Part shown: positions 1 to 5,578 of the stretch, piece after piece
How the letters are laid out: every line of letters begins with the position of its first letter
Position numbering within the stretch: the first letter of the stretch is position 1
Origin: Alphaproteobacteria bacterium
GTDB lineage: Bacteria > Pseudomonadota > Alphaproteobacteria > JAJTHO01
DNA: 5,578 nucleotides
NCBI GenBank assembly: GCA_021297975.1
Contig: JAJTHO010000169.1
Location: 1-5,578 of the forward strand
Direction: 5' to 3'
The notes under the pieces: generated by a model
The model's input: only the letters and a program-made list of their open reading frames with translations
Told to the model about the DNA's origin: nothing
The model's database searches: none
Made by a program: the position numbers and the translations under genes

Positions 1-1117
1 ACGGCGACAGGCCAAAGGCCACGCCCTGCACCACCGCAACGCCCGCATCTTCTAATAAATAGGTGACAAAATCGGTATCGGTTTTGATAATCTTGCCCTT
101 TGGTGTTGTGCTCCCGATAAACGCCGCACAGGATATATAGAGATAAAACGCGCCTTCCGGTTTTGGGCAATACAGCCCGGGAATCGCGTTGATGCGCTTG
201 AACACAAGGTCACGCCGCGCCTGAAAACTGACTTTAAATTCACTCAAAAAGCTCTGGTCACCGTTCAGCGCCTCAACCGTTGCCGCCTGCGCTATCGAGC
301 ACGGGTTCGATGTGCTCTGCGATTGCATCACGGCTATGGCCTTAATAAGATCCGGATGCCCGCCCGCATAGCCAATCCGCCAGCCGGTCATGGCATAGGA
401 TTTCGACACGCCGTTCACCGTTAACGTGCGGTCAAAGAGTTTCGGCTCAACCTGCGCCGGGGTCACAAACTTAAAATCATCAAACGCGAGGTGCTCATAT
501 ATGTCATCAGCCAAAACGTGCACCTGCGGGAAATCCAGCAGCACATCGGTCAGCGCCTTCATCTCATTAAAGGTATAGCCCGCGCCGGTGGGGTTTGACG
601 GGCTGTTGAGAATAATCCATTTGGTGCGCGGGGTAATCGCGGCGCGGAGCTGTTCGGGTTGAAGTTTGAAGTTTTTCTCAGCCGGGCAGGCAATTGTTAT
701 AGGCGTGCCTTCGCACAATAAAACCATATCCGGATACGACACCCAATACGGCGCGGGGATAATCACCTCATCGCCGGGGGATAGTGTTGCCAGAAGCGCA
801 TTATAAATCACCTGCTTCGCGCCGGTTCCTACAGTAATATGCGCCGGGGTGTAGTCGAGGTTATTCTCGCGCTTAAACTTGCCGCAAATGGCTTTTTTAA
901 GCGCCGGCGTGCCGTCCACGGCTGTGTATTTCGTCTCTCCGCGTTTCAACGCCTCAACCGCCGCGGCCTTGATATGTTCCGGGGTGTCAAAGTCCGGCTC
1001 ACCCGCACCGAGGCCAATCACATCAACGCCCGCCGCTTGCAGTTCTTTGGCTTTGGTCGCAACGGCAATGGTTGGAGATGGCTTAATCGCTTTAAGACGC
1101 GCAGCAAGAAACGACAT
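1..1117 (-). CDS. aatA: Class I-beta aspartate aminotransferase, C-terminus cut by the left window edge
   Basis: PLP-dependent cytosolic enzyme that exchanges amino groups between aspartate/2-oxoglutarate and oxaloacetate/glutamate. The frame runs open from ATG at 1117 to the window edge (372 codons); the family is about 400 residues, so some 25-30 residues are missing, including the expected C-terminal arginine that binds the substrate carboxylate. Visible fold-type I landmarks are the N-terminal KPSPTIAV segment, GLGAGEPDFDTP (36-46), KYTAVDGTPALKKAI (63-77), GTGAKQ (97-102), NSPSNPTG with the PLP-contacting Asn, ADDIYEHL with Asp204 and Tyr207, and NGVSKSYAMTGWRIGY with the Schiff-base lysine at Lys239. 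These are hallmarks of subgroup I-beta rather than the E. coli AspC subgroup. T16 and K101 may indicate added prephenate activity (see findings). The start is supported by the usual MSFLAARLKAIKPSPT opening and a TAGGG six bases upstream. It lies 61 bases downstream of the XRE gene on the same strand. Family is certain; exact substrate is inferred. Confidence 0.95.
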   Translation of the reverse strand, partial: MSFLAARLKAIKPSPTIAVATKAKELQAAGVDVIGLGAGEPDFDTPEHIKAAAVEALKRGETKYTAVDGTPALKKAICGKFKRENNLDYTPAHITVGTGAKQVIYNALLATLSPGDEVIIPAPYWVSYPDMVLLCEGTPITIACPAEKNFKLQPEQLRAAITPRTKWIILNSPSNPTGAGYTFNEMKALTDVLLDFPQVHVLADDIYEHLAFDDFKFVTPAQVEPKLFDRTLTVNGVSKSYAMTGWRIGYAGGHPDLIKAIAVMQSQSTSNPCSIAQAATVEALNGDQSFLSEFKVSFQARRDLVFKRINAIPGLYCPKPEGAFYLYISCAAFIGSTTPKGKIIKTDTDFVTYLLEDAGVAVVQGVAFGLSP

Positions 1118-1178
1118 GAAAAACCCTATTTGTTAGCAATAAACACTAAGGAAGCATGCGCCTCTCTGCAACAAAAAT
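1118..1178 (-). promoter_or_regulatory. Short gap before aatA with its ribosome binding site
   Basis: The 61 bases between the XRE stop and the aatA start hold a modest Shine-Dalgarno match, TAGGG on the minus strand at 1124-1128, six bases from the ATG. I see no GC-rich hairpin followed by a T-run, so nothing shows that transcription stops after the regulator. Cotranscription of the XRE gene and aatA is possible, but a promoter for aatA inside this gap or inside the XRE gene cannot be excluded. Confidence 0.4.
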
Positions 1179-1616
1179 TCAAGCCGCCACGTCAGCAAGC
1201 GCAGCAAGATGCGCTTGGTTTTCACTGGCAAGAACGCGCGCCAGCTGTGTTAAGGCTTCCTGGTGCTTCGGATTGCCGATAAGAGAAAAATTGCGCGCGA
1301 GCTCTAGGCACAAACGCTGGCGATCGGACAAGGGCGCTTCGGTTGGGGAATCGAGCCCTTCATAGAAAAAGGAAACCGGAACGCCCAAGACCTGCGCAAT
1401 TTCATAGAGCCGCCCGGCTGACACGCGGTTAATACCGCGCTCATACTTGTGTGCTTGCTGGTAGGTAACGCCAATCAAATCAGCCAACTGCTGCTGCGTT
1501 AACCCCAGCATCGTGCGGCGCTCGCGGATACGCGCCCCAACGTGTTTATCAATTTGCTGTGTGCGATTGGTGAACCGGCCTTTGTTTAGGCTTGCCGTTT
1601 TAACTGCTACGGTCAT
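1179..1616 (-). CDS. XRE-family helix-turn-helix regulator, PraR-like alphaproteobacterial type
   Basis: A 145-residue DNA-binding protein, probably a dimeric cytosolic transcription regulator. A disordered basic N-terminus (1-20) is followed by the Cro/C1-type domain at about 23-85: IDKHVGARIRERRTMLGLT, the first HTH helix TQQQLADLIG (40-49), the recognition helix region TYQQAHKYERG (51-61), then NRVSAGRLYEIAQVLGVPVSFFYEGL. This arrangement, including the VPVSFF ending, is typical of a regulator group common in alphaproteobacteria that includes rhizobial PraR/PhrR. The C-terminal part (about 95-140) is predicted helical and less conserved; I see no ligand or enzymatic domain. The start is well supported by a GAGGG Shine-Dalgarno at 1621-1625, four bases before the ATG. 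It has an 83-base AT-rich upstream gap, so probably its own promoter, and is followed by aatA. Its targets are unknown; autoregulation is common in XRE proteins but is an inference here. The PraR link is family resemblance, not proven orthology. Confidence 0.9.
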   Translation of the reverse strand: MTVAVKTASLNKGRFTNRTQQIDKHVGARIRERRTMLGLTQQQLADLIGVTYQQAHKYERGINRVSAGRLYEIAQVLGVPVSFFYEGLDSPTEAPLSDRQRLCLELARNFSLIGNPKHQEALTQLARVLASENQAHLAALADVAA

Positions 1617-1699
1617 ATCACCCTCTTAGTTTTAATTTTTTACATTCAACCTGTAGTACTTAAAATTTCTATGCGGGTGAAAGAAAACTTTTTCAACTG
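1617..1699 (-). promoter_or_regulatory. Probable promoter and ribosome binding region of the XRE gene, with an inverted repeat
   Basis: This AT-rich gap separates dxs from the XRE start. The minus strand shows a strong Shine-Dalgarno (AAGAGGG, 1621-1627). A TTGAAA at 1691-1696 resembles a -35 box, and TAGAAA at 1666-1671 is a partial -10 match, but the 19-base spacing is long, so the assignment is weak. The inverted repeat TGAAA-N8-TTTCA (1678-1682 and 1691-1695) overlaps the -35-like box and could be an operator. No GC-rich terminator follows the dxs stop, so dxs transcripts may read into this region. The ribosome site is convincing; the rest is inference. Confidence 0.4.
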
Positions 1700-3613
1700 T
1701 TATTTTCGGTTTGTGACAGCTTTGCGCAAGCGTTGCACAATAGTCACAACAGCCGCCGCGTCCAAGCCTGCCTCTGCGTATTGTTTCGCCTGCGTATCAT
1801 GGTCGATAAATGTATCGGGCAGCGCCATGGTACGCACCGCCAGCTTCCCTGTATCCAAATGCCCCGCCTTTGCACAATACTGCAACACAAACGCGCCAAA
1901 ACCGCCGTCACTGCCCTCTTCTATCGTCAACAGTATCGGATGATGCGCCGCCAGCTGGTCAATCAGCGCCGTATCAAGGGGCTTGGCAAACCGCGCATCG
2001 GCAACGGTCAGTTTAATGCCCTCTGCCGCCAAGATATCCGCCGCTTTCAGGCATTCCGCAAGCCGCGTGCCGTAGCTCAGAATCGCCGCGTCGCTGCCTT
2101 CTCGCACGATGCGCCCGCGACCAATCTCCAGCGGCTCCAGACCAAGTGGCATAACAGCCCCCACGCCATCACCGCGCGGATAGCGAAAGGCAAACGGGCT
2201 CTCATCATAGAGAGCCGCTGTGGCAACGATACGTGCTAATTCTGCCTCATCACTGGCCGCCGCCAGCACAAAACCCGGCAAACAGCCCAGATATGCTGTG
2301 TCAAAGCTACCCGCATGGGTTGCACCATCCGCGCCCACAAGACCGGCTCTATCTAAAGCAAACCGCACCGGCAGCTTTTGAATCGCAACATCATGCACCA
2401 CCTGGTCATAGCCGCGCTGTAAGAACGTCGAGTAAATCGCGCAAAAGGGGCGCAATCCTTCACACGCCAGACCCGCTGCAAAGGTTACCGCGTGCTGCTC
2501 GGCAATGCCCACATCAAACATCCGGTCTGGATGGGCTTTCGCAAAAATATCCAGCCCCGTGCCGGAGGGCATCGCGGCGGTAATCGCGATAATTTTCGGG
2601 TCAGCGTCTGCGGCCTTAATCAGCGTTTCGGCAAAAACCTTGGTATAACTGGGCGCTGCTGCGCTGCTCTTACTTTGTTGCCCTGTTGCCACATCAAATT
2701 TCACCACGCCGTGGTATTTATCGGCCGCCGCCTCGGCGGGCGCATACCCCTTGCCTTTTTGCGTCAGCGCATGAATCAGCAACGGCTGCCGCGATTCGCT
2801 ATCCCGCGCCTTAGTCAGAATCGTGACCAGTTCTACGACGTTGTGCCCATCCACCGGCCCCACATAGTAAAAACCCAATTCTTCGAAGAGCGTACCGCCG
2901 GTTACTAAACCACGCGCGTGCTCTTCGGTTTTCTTTGCCGCATCCACGATGGGGTCGGGCAGATGCTGGCGCGCAAAATCGCCAATCACATGGCGCAGCT
3001 TACGATAACGCCGCGACGCCATCAGCCGGGTGAGATAACGGCTCATCGCGCCCACGGGCTTGGCTATCGACATCTCGTTATCATTCAGAATAACAATCAG
3101 TTTTTGCCCATTGTTTGCTGCGTTGTTGAGCGCCTCAAAAGCCATGCCCGCGCTCATCGCGCCGTCGCCGATGACGGCGATAGAATTGTGCGGCTTACCC
3201 TGAATATGACTGCCCACCAGCATGCCGAGTGCCGCTGAAATACTGGTCGAGCTGTGCGCCGCGCCGAAAGGATCAAAGGGGCTTTCATCGCGCTTGGTAA
3301 AGCCCGACAGCCCGCCGCCCTGGCGCAGCGTGCGGATACGGTCGCGACGCCCGGTCAGAATCTTATGCGGATAGGCCTGATGCCCCACATCCCAAACCAA
3401 AGTATCTGTGGGCGTATCAAAAACATAGTGCAGCGCAACCGTCAGCTCAACCACACCTAAACCCGCGCCTAAATGGCCGCCTGTTGTGGACACCGCATCG
3501 ATTGTTTCGGCTCGCAGCTCGGCGCATAACGTCGGGAGTTGTTCGGGCAAAAGAGCGCGCAGCAAAGACAGATTGGTAATGGAATCAAGCAGCGGTGTAG
3601 ATACGGTCGTCAT
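1700..3613 (-). CDS. dxs: 1-deoxy-D-xylulose-5-phosphate synthase
   Basis: Thiamine-diphosphate enzyme that condenses pyruvate with glyceraldehyde 3-phosphate, releasing CO2, to make DXP. This is the first step of the MEP isoprenoid pathway, and DXP also feeds thiamine and pyridoxal phosphate synthesis. At 637 residues it is full length. Domain I carries GGHLGAGLG with His47 (E. coli His49 equivalent), WDVGHQAYPHKILTGRR (74-90), AAHSSTSIS with His120, and the cofactor motif GDGAMSAG (149-156) through LNDN with Asn178. After a linker near 308-322, domain II has FDVGIAEQHA with the catalytic Glu372, YSTFLQRGYDQ with Arg400, GADGATHAG with His433 and YPRG with Arg480. The C-terminal transketolase-like domain runs from about 500. 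All expected catalytic residues are present. The start matches the usual TPLLDSI opening but lacks a clear Shine-Dalgarno, so coupling to the upstream M48 gene, whose stop is 15 bases away, is likely. Product assignment is essentially certain. Confidence 0.98.
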   Translation of the reverse strand: MTTVSTPLLDSITNLSLLRALLPEQLPTLCAELRAETIDAVSTTGGHLGAGLGVVELTVALHYVFDTPTDTLVWDVGHQAYPHKILTGRRDRIRTLRQGGGLSGFTKRDESPFDPFGAAHSSTSISAALGMLVGSHIQGKPHNSIAVIGDGAMSAGMAFEALNNAANNGQKLIVILNDNEMSIAKPVGAMSRYLTRLMASRRYRKLRHVIGDFARQHLPDPIVDAAKKTEEHARGLVTGGTLFEELGFYYVGPVDGHNVVELVTILTKARDSESRQPLLIHALTQKGKGYAPAEAAADKYHGVVKFDVATGQQSKSSAAAPSYTKVFAETLIKAADADPKIIAITAAMPSGTGLDIFAKAHPDRMFDVGIAEQHAVTFAAGLACEGLRPFCAIYSTFLQRGYDQVVHDVAIQKLPVRFALDRAGLVGADGATHAGSFDTAYLGCLPGFVLAAASDEAELARIVATAALYDESPFAFRYPRGDGVGAVMPLGLEPLEIGRGRIVREGSDAAILSYGTRLAECLKAADILAAEGIKLTVADARFAKPLDTALIDQLAAHHPILLTIEEGSDGGFGAFVLQYCAKAGHLDTGKLAVRTMALPDTFIDHDTQAKQYAEAGLDAAAVVTIVQRLRKAVTNRK

Positions 3614-3628
3614 AAAGACCAGTATTGA

Positions 3629-4615
3629 CTACCCCGCAAAGGTACGCAAGGTCTCGATACGTTTTTTAATCGGTGGGTGGGTTGAAAACATACTAAAGAA
3701 ACCCGTGCTGGCGTTTTCAATACACATCTCTGCCAAAGAATCCGGCATATCGGTTATTTTCGCCTTGCCGGAAATTTTTTCAAGCGCACGCACCAACGCA
3801 TCCGAATTTTTGGTTAACTCAACCGCCCCCGCATCAGCCAAATATTCCCGGCGGCGCGACAGGCAAAAGCGCACCAGAATGGATAATAAATAGCCCACGC
3901 CAATTAAGATAAAACCCAGTATTTTCAAACGTCCATCAGAGCGGCCACTGCTGCGGCTTTTTTGCAAAAAACCGCGATAGGCCAATTCGGCAACAAAACT
4001 GAAAATGCCAACAAAAATAATGCTGATAACGAGCAGCCGCACGTCTTCATTGCGGATATGGGTTAATTCATGCGCTAAGACGGCCTCTAGCTCATCCGGG
4101 CTGAGCGCCTCCAGTAAACCGCGGGTCACGGTAATAGTGTAGCTTTTTTCCTCCAAACCGCTGGCAAAAGCATTGAGCGCAGGTGATTCGATAATCGCCA
4201 ATTTTGGTCGATACAGCCCGCGCGAAATACATAGATTTTCCAAGGTGTCATAGAGCAACGGCTCATCCCGGCGCTCAACATATCTAGCGTTCATTACACT
4301 CGATATAATTCGTTCATGATAATGATAGGCGGCTAAAAACCAAAAACCCGCCGCGATAAGAATCCATGGAATATTCAAATAGGTGCGCATCAACGCATCG
4401 TATATGGGGGCACTAAACCAGCTTGCTTCTATTGGGTAAAGAGTCCAACTCACCCCATCGACAACGGGGGTAGGCTCGCTGGAAACCGAGCCAAGTATCA
4501 AAAAACAGGCAAACGCCAGCAATAACAACAACACCGGAAACATACACATGAGCGCGATGGAATAGGCGTTGTTGTTCCAGATATGCGTTTTTAAACCAAC
4601 CGCAGGGCTCAGCAT
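3629..4615 (-). CDS. HtpX-like M48 membrane zinc metalloprotease, LemA-associated type
   Basis: A 328-residue integral membrane peptidase. It has hydrophobic segments at about 18-43 and 82-98, then a catalytic region with LAHELTH (180-186): His182 and His186 bind zinc and Glu183 is the catalytic base. Two more hydrophobic segments follow (about 192-213 and 231-250), then SRRREYLADAGAVELT, where Glu257 is the expected third zinc ligand, and the family motif STHPPIKKRIETL near the C-terminus. ALNAFASG (146-153) is also typical. This order matches HtpX-type M48 peptidases, which degrade misfolded or damaged membrane proteins with the active site facing the cytosol. It begins one base after the lemA stop with no strong ribosome site, pointing to translational coupling; LemA/M48 pairs are widespread. 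I leave the symbol empty because LemA-paired M48 proteins are often distinct from true heat-shock HtpX, and the roughly 40-residue loop between the first two membrane segments is longer than I expect in E. coli HtpX. Active enzyme likely; substrates unknown. Confidence 0.92.
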   Translation of the reverse strand: MLSPAVGLKTHIWNNNAYSIALMCMFPVLLLLLAFACFLILGSVSSEPTPVVDGVSWTLYPIEASWFSAPIYDALMRTYLNIPWILIAAGFWFLAAYHYHERIISSVMNARYVERRDEPLLYDTLENLCISRGLYRPKLAIIESPALNAFASGLEEKSYTITVTRGLLEALSPDELEAVLAHELTHIRNEDVRLLVISIIFVGIFSFVAELAYRGFLQKSRSSGRSDGRLKILGFILIGVGYLLSILVRFCLSRRREYLADAGAVELTKNSDALVRALEKISGKAKITDMPDSLAEMCIENASTGFFSMFSTHPPIKKRIETLRTFAG

Positions 4616-4616
4616 G

Positions 4617-5177
4617 TTAGAATTTAACCGTCGGGGCTTGATCTATCCGCGCTTTTTCTTCCGCGCCCACGTCCCAGAATGCCTCGTCCTTAAAGCCCAT
4701 TTTTTGCGCAATCAGTACCGCCGGGAATTGCTGGATATAGGTGTTATATTCCTGCGTGGCGTTGTTTAAGAAACGGCGCGATGCGGCTATTTTATTTTCG
4801 ATATCACCCAAATCGCGCTGCAATGCAGCAAAATTATCATTGGCCTTAAGGTCGGGATAGTTTTCGGCAACCGCGTATAAATTCATCAGCGCCGCACTCA
4901 GCCCCGATTCTGCCTGGCCGCGCGCGGCAACACCTTGGGCATTCATCGCACCAGCGCGTGCGGCAGTAACGTTTTCAAAAAGCGCGCTTTCGTGGGCAGC
5001 ATAGCCTTTGACGGTCTCTAATAAGTTCGGAATTAAATCATAGCGCAGTTTCAATTGCACATCGATGTCATGCACCGCTTGTTGGCGCGTCAGGCGCAGC
5101 GCAACCATACGGTTATACAGCATTATCCCGTAAAGAACAGGGGCTGCGATAAAGATAAGAATGATGATTAGTTCCAC
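4617..5177 (-). CDS. lemA: LemA family membrane-anchored protein
   Basis: A 186-residue protein with one N-terminal hydrophobic segment (about 2-20) and a long mostly helical domain. The LemA signature is clear: LYNRMVALR, then DIDVQLKLRYDLIPNLLETVKGYAAHE (from about residue 37 to 63; key residues R-Y-D-L-I-P-N-L), later LMNLYAVAENYPDLKAN (97-113), ENKIAASRRFLNNATQEYNT, and the tail FPAVLIAQKMGF. Its length is normal for the family. The molecular function is not established; LemA proteins are thought to act at the membrane with M48 peptidases or other envelope proteins. The start is GTG at 5177, chosen because it sits just before the hydrophobic segment and has TAAGGGA seven bases upstream. 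The adjoining M48 gene starts one base after its stop, so the two are almost certainly cotranscribed and perhaps physically partnered. A promoter probably lies in the 133-base gap after flhA. Confidence 0.93.
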   Translation of the reverse strand: MELIIILIFIAAPVLYGIMLYNRMVALRLTRQQAVHDIDVQLKLRYDLIPNLLETVKGYAAHESALFENVTAARAGAMNAQGVAARGQAESGLSAALMNLYAVAENYPDLKANDNFAALQRDLGDIENKIAASRRFLNNATQEYNTYIQQFPAVLIAQKMGFKDEAFWDVGAEEKARIDQAPTVKF

Positions 5178-5310
5178 AGCAAAATCCCTTATGAGTAATA
5201 AACTTAAAATACCAAATTGCGATTACAAAAACGTTAAAAAAACGCCCTATCTTTTTTACAATCTTGAATACTGTGGCCGCCGCGCCAGACTCAGCACATA
5301 GAGACTGAGC
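5178..5310 (-). promoter_or_regulatory. AT-rich flhA-lemA gap, probable lemA operon promoter with CtrA-like box
   Basis: The 133 bases are much more AT-rich than the genes on either side, with several A/T runs. No clean sigma-70 pair with good spacing is visible. At 5223-5237 the plus strand reads TTAC-N7-TTAA, one base off the alphaproteobacterial CtrA consensus TTAA-N7-TTAA, about 46 bases upstream of the lemA start. A GANTC site (GACTC, 5288-5292), the CcrM methylation target, is also present. A weak 5-bp inverted repeat, CTCAG/CTGAG with a 10-base loop (5290-5309), just after the flhA stop has no T-run and is not a convincing terminator. A promoter here is likely from context; its type is unproven. 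Confidence 0.4.
5185..5191 (-). promoter_or_regulatory. Ribosome binding site that fixes the GTG start of lemA
   Basis: On the minus strand this reads TAAGGGA, a good match to the anti-Shine-Dalgarno sequence, seven bases before a GTG at 5177-5175. No ATG at a suitable place precedes the hydrophobic N-terminus, so this site decides the start. Confidence 0.6.
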
Positions 5311-5578
5311 TTAAATCGACCCCACCGTCTTAATCTTCGCCCGTGGGTGTATCTCATTTTGGCTCAAGACCGGCGTTGCGGGTCTAAACCGTTCAATTAA
5401 TGAACGAATATACGGGCGCAGGTTCGCCGGGGTCAGGAGCACCGGCATCTCGCCGCTGGCCGCATGGCGTTCAAAAATCGTGCGCACTTTGGTGACAAAA
5501 TCCTGCATCTTTGAAGGGGCTAGCGCGAGTTGTTTATCCTCGCCCGTGCCCACCAGCGCCTCATTAAAGATGCCTTCC
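5311..5578 (-). CDS. flhA: Flagellar export gate protein FlhA, C-terminal fragment cut by the right window edge
   Basis: The frame is open from the window edge to TAA at 5313-5311 and gives the last 88 residues. They match the end of the FlhA cytoplasmic domain: EALVGTGEDKQLALAPSK, FVTKVRTIFERHAASGEMPVLLTPANLRPYIRSLIERF (key stretch G-E-M-P-V-L-L-T and R-P-Y-I-R), and the very conserved ending SQNEIHPRAKIKTVGSI. FlhA forms the nonameric ring of the flagellar type III export gate; its C-terminal domain docks export substrates and chaperones. Full proteins are about 690-700 residues, so most of the gene lies outside. Type III secretion homologues (SctV family) share the fold, but the SQNEIHP-type ending and general similarity favour the flagellar form. 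The next gene downstream is lemA rather than another flagellar gene such as fliR. The GTG at 5553 is internal, not a start. Confidence 0.95.
   Translation of the reverse strand, partial: EGIFNEALVGTGEDKQLALAPSKMQDFVTKVRTIFERHAASGEMPVLLTPANLRPYIRSLIERFRPATPVLSQNEIHPRAKIKTVGSI

Noticed and set aside
52..243. 63-codon minus-strand open frame
   Set aside because: It overlaps aatA in another frame; the aatA frame carries conserved sequence through this region.
839..1282. 147-codon open frame on the plus strand
   Set aside because: It lies antisense to aatA and the XRE gene, both with unmistakable family motifs. The Arg-rich translation shows no domain and is a by-product of codon use on the other strand.
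1733..2239. 168-codon open frame on the plus strand, and similar ones at 2492-2908 and 2918-3238
   Set aside because: All are antisense to the well-conserved dxs gene, rich in Arg/His/Gln/Pro, with no recognisable domain or convincing ribosome site.
1700..3613. Assignment as transketolase or pyruvate dehydrogenase E1
   Set aside because: The DXS-specific order of motifs (GGHLGAGLG, WDVGHQAYPHKILTGRR, HSSTSIS, the E372/R400/H433 set) and the 637-residue length fit DXS only.
5234..5262. A-run and T-run pairing on the minus strand around a short GC centre (AAAAAA to TTTTTTT) as an intrinsic terminator
   Set aside because: The stem would be A-T only with a GC-containing loop, unlike a normal intrinsic terminator; it is more simply an AT-rich promoter region.
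5290..5309. Inverted repeat CTCAG/CTGAG after the flhA stop as a terminator
   Set aside because: The stem is only 5 bp with a 10-base loop and no T-run follows in the direction of flhA transcription.
1..5578. Search for mobile elements, CRISPR arrays, tRNA/rRNA genes, toxin-antitoxin or defence genes
   Set aside because: No terminal inverted repeats, transposase, spaced direct repeats or RNA gene signatures were seen; all coding space is taken by housekeeping-type genes of similar composition.

Overview
The window reads as a flagellated alphaproteobacterium of moderate GC content (roughly half by eye). This rests on the family flavour of the proteins: an alphaproteobacterial-style FlhA tail, a GAAHSSTS-type DXS, a class I-beta aspartate aminotransferase, and an XRE regulator of the PraR-like type common in that class. 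The order or genus cannot be fixed from this sequence. Every real gene lies on the minus strand, so transcription runs from high to low coordinates. Coding density is high and no gap exceeds about 135 bases.

Layout in transcription order: (1) the last 88 codons of flhA, a flagellar export gate component cut by the right edge; (2) a 133-base AT-rich gap that probably holds the promoter of the next genes and contains a near-match to a CtrA box; (3) lemA, a GTG-started membrane-anchored LemA protein; (4) an HtpX-like M48 zinc metalloprotease starting one base after the lemA stop; (5) dxs, complete, 15 bases further on; (6) an 83-base AT-rich gap with a likely promoter and an inverted repeat; (7) a 145-residue XRE-family regulator; (8) a 61-base gap; (9) a class I-beta aspartate aminotransferase whose last ~25-30 residues lie beyond the left edge.

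LemA, M48 and dxs look like one transcription unit because of the 1- and 15-base spacings. LemA/M48 is a widespread pairing linked to the cell envelope, and DXS starts the non-mevalonate isoprenoid pathway that supplies quinones and the undecaprenyl carrier. A common envelope theme is plausible but inferred. The XRE regulator and aminotransferase may form a second unit. No RNA gene, mobile element, CRISPR array or integration trace was seen. No clearly novel system is present. The most useful leads are the lemA-M48-dxs linkage behind flhA, the possible CtrA site, the possible operator before the regulator, and residues suggesting that the aminotransferase may also act on prephenate.
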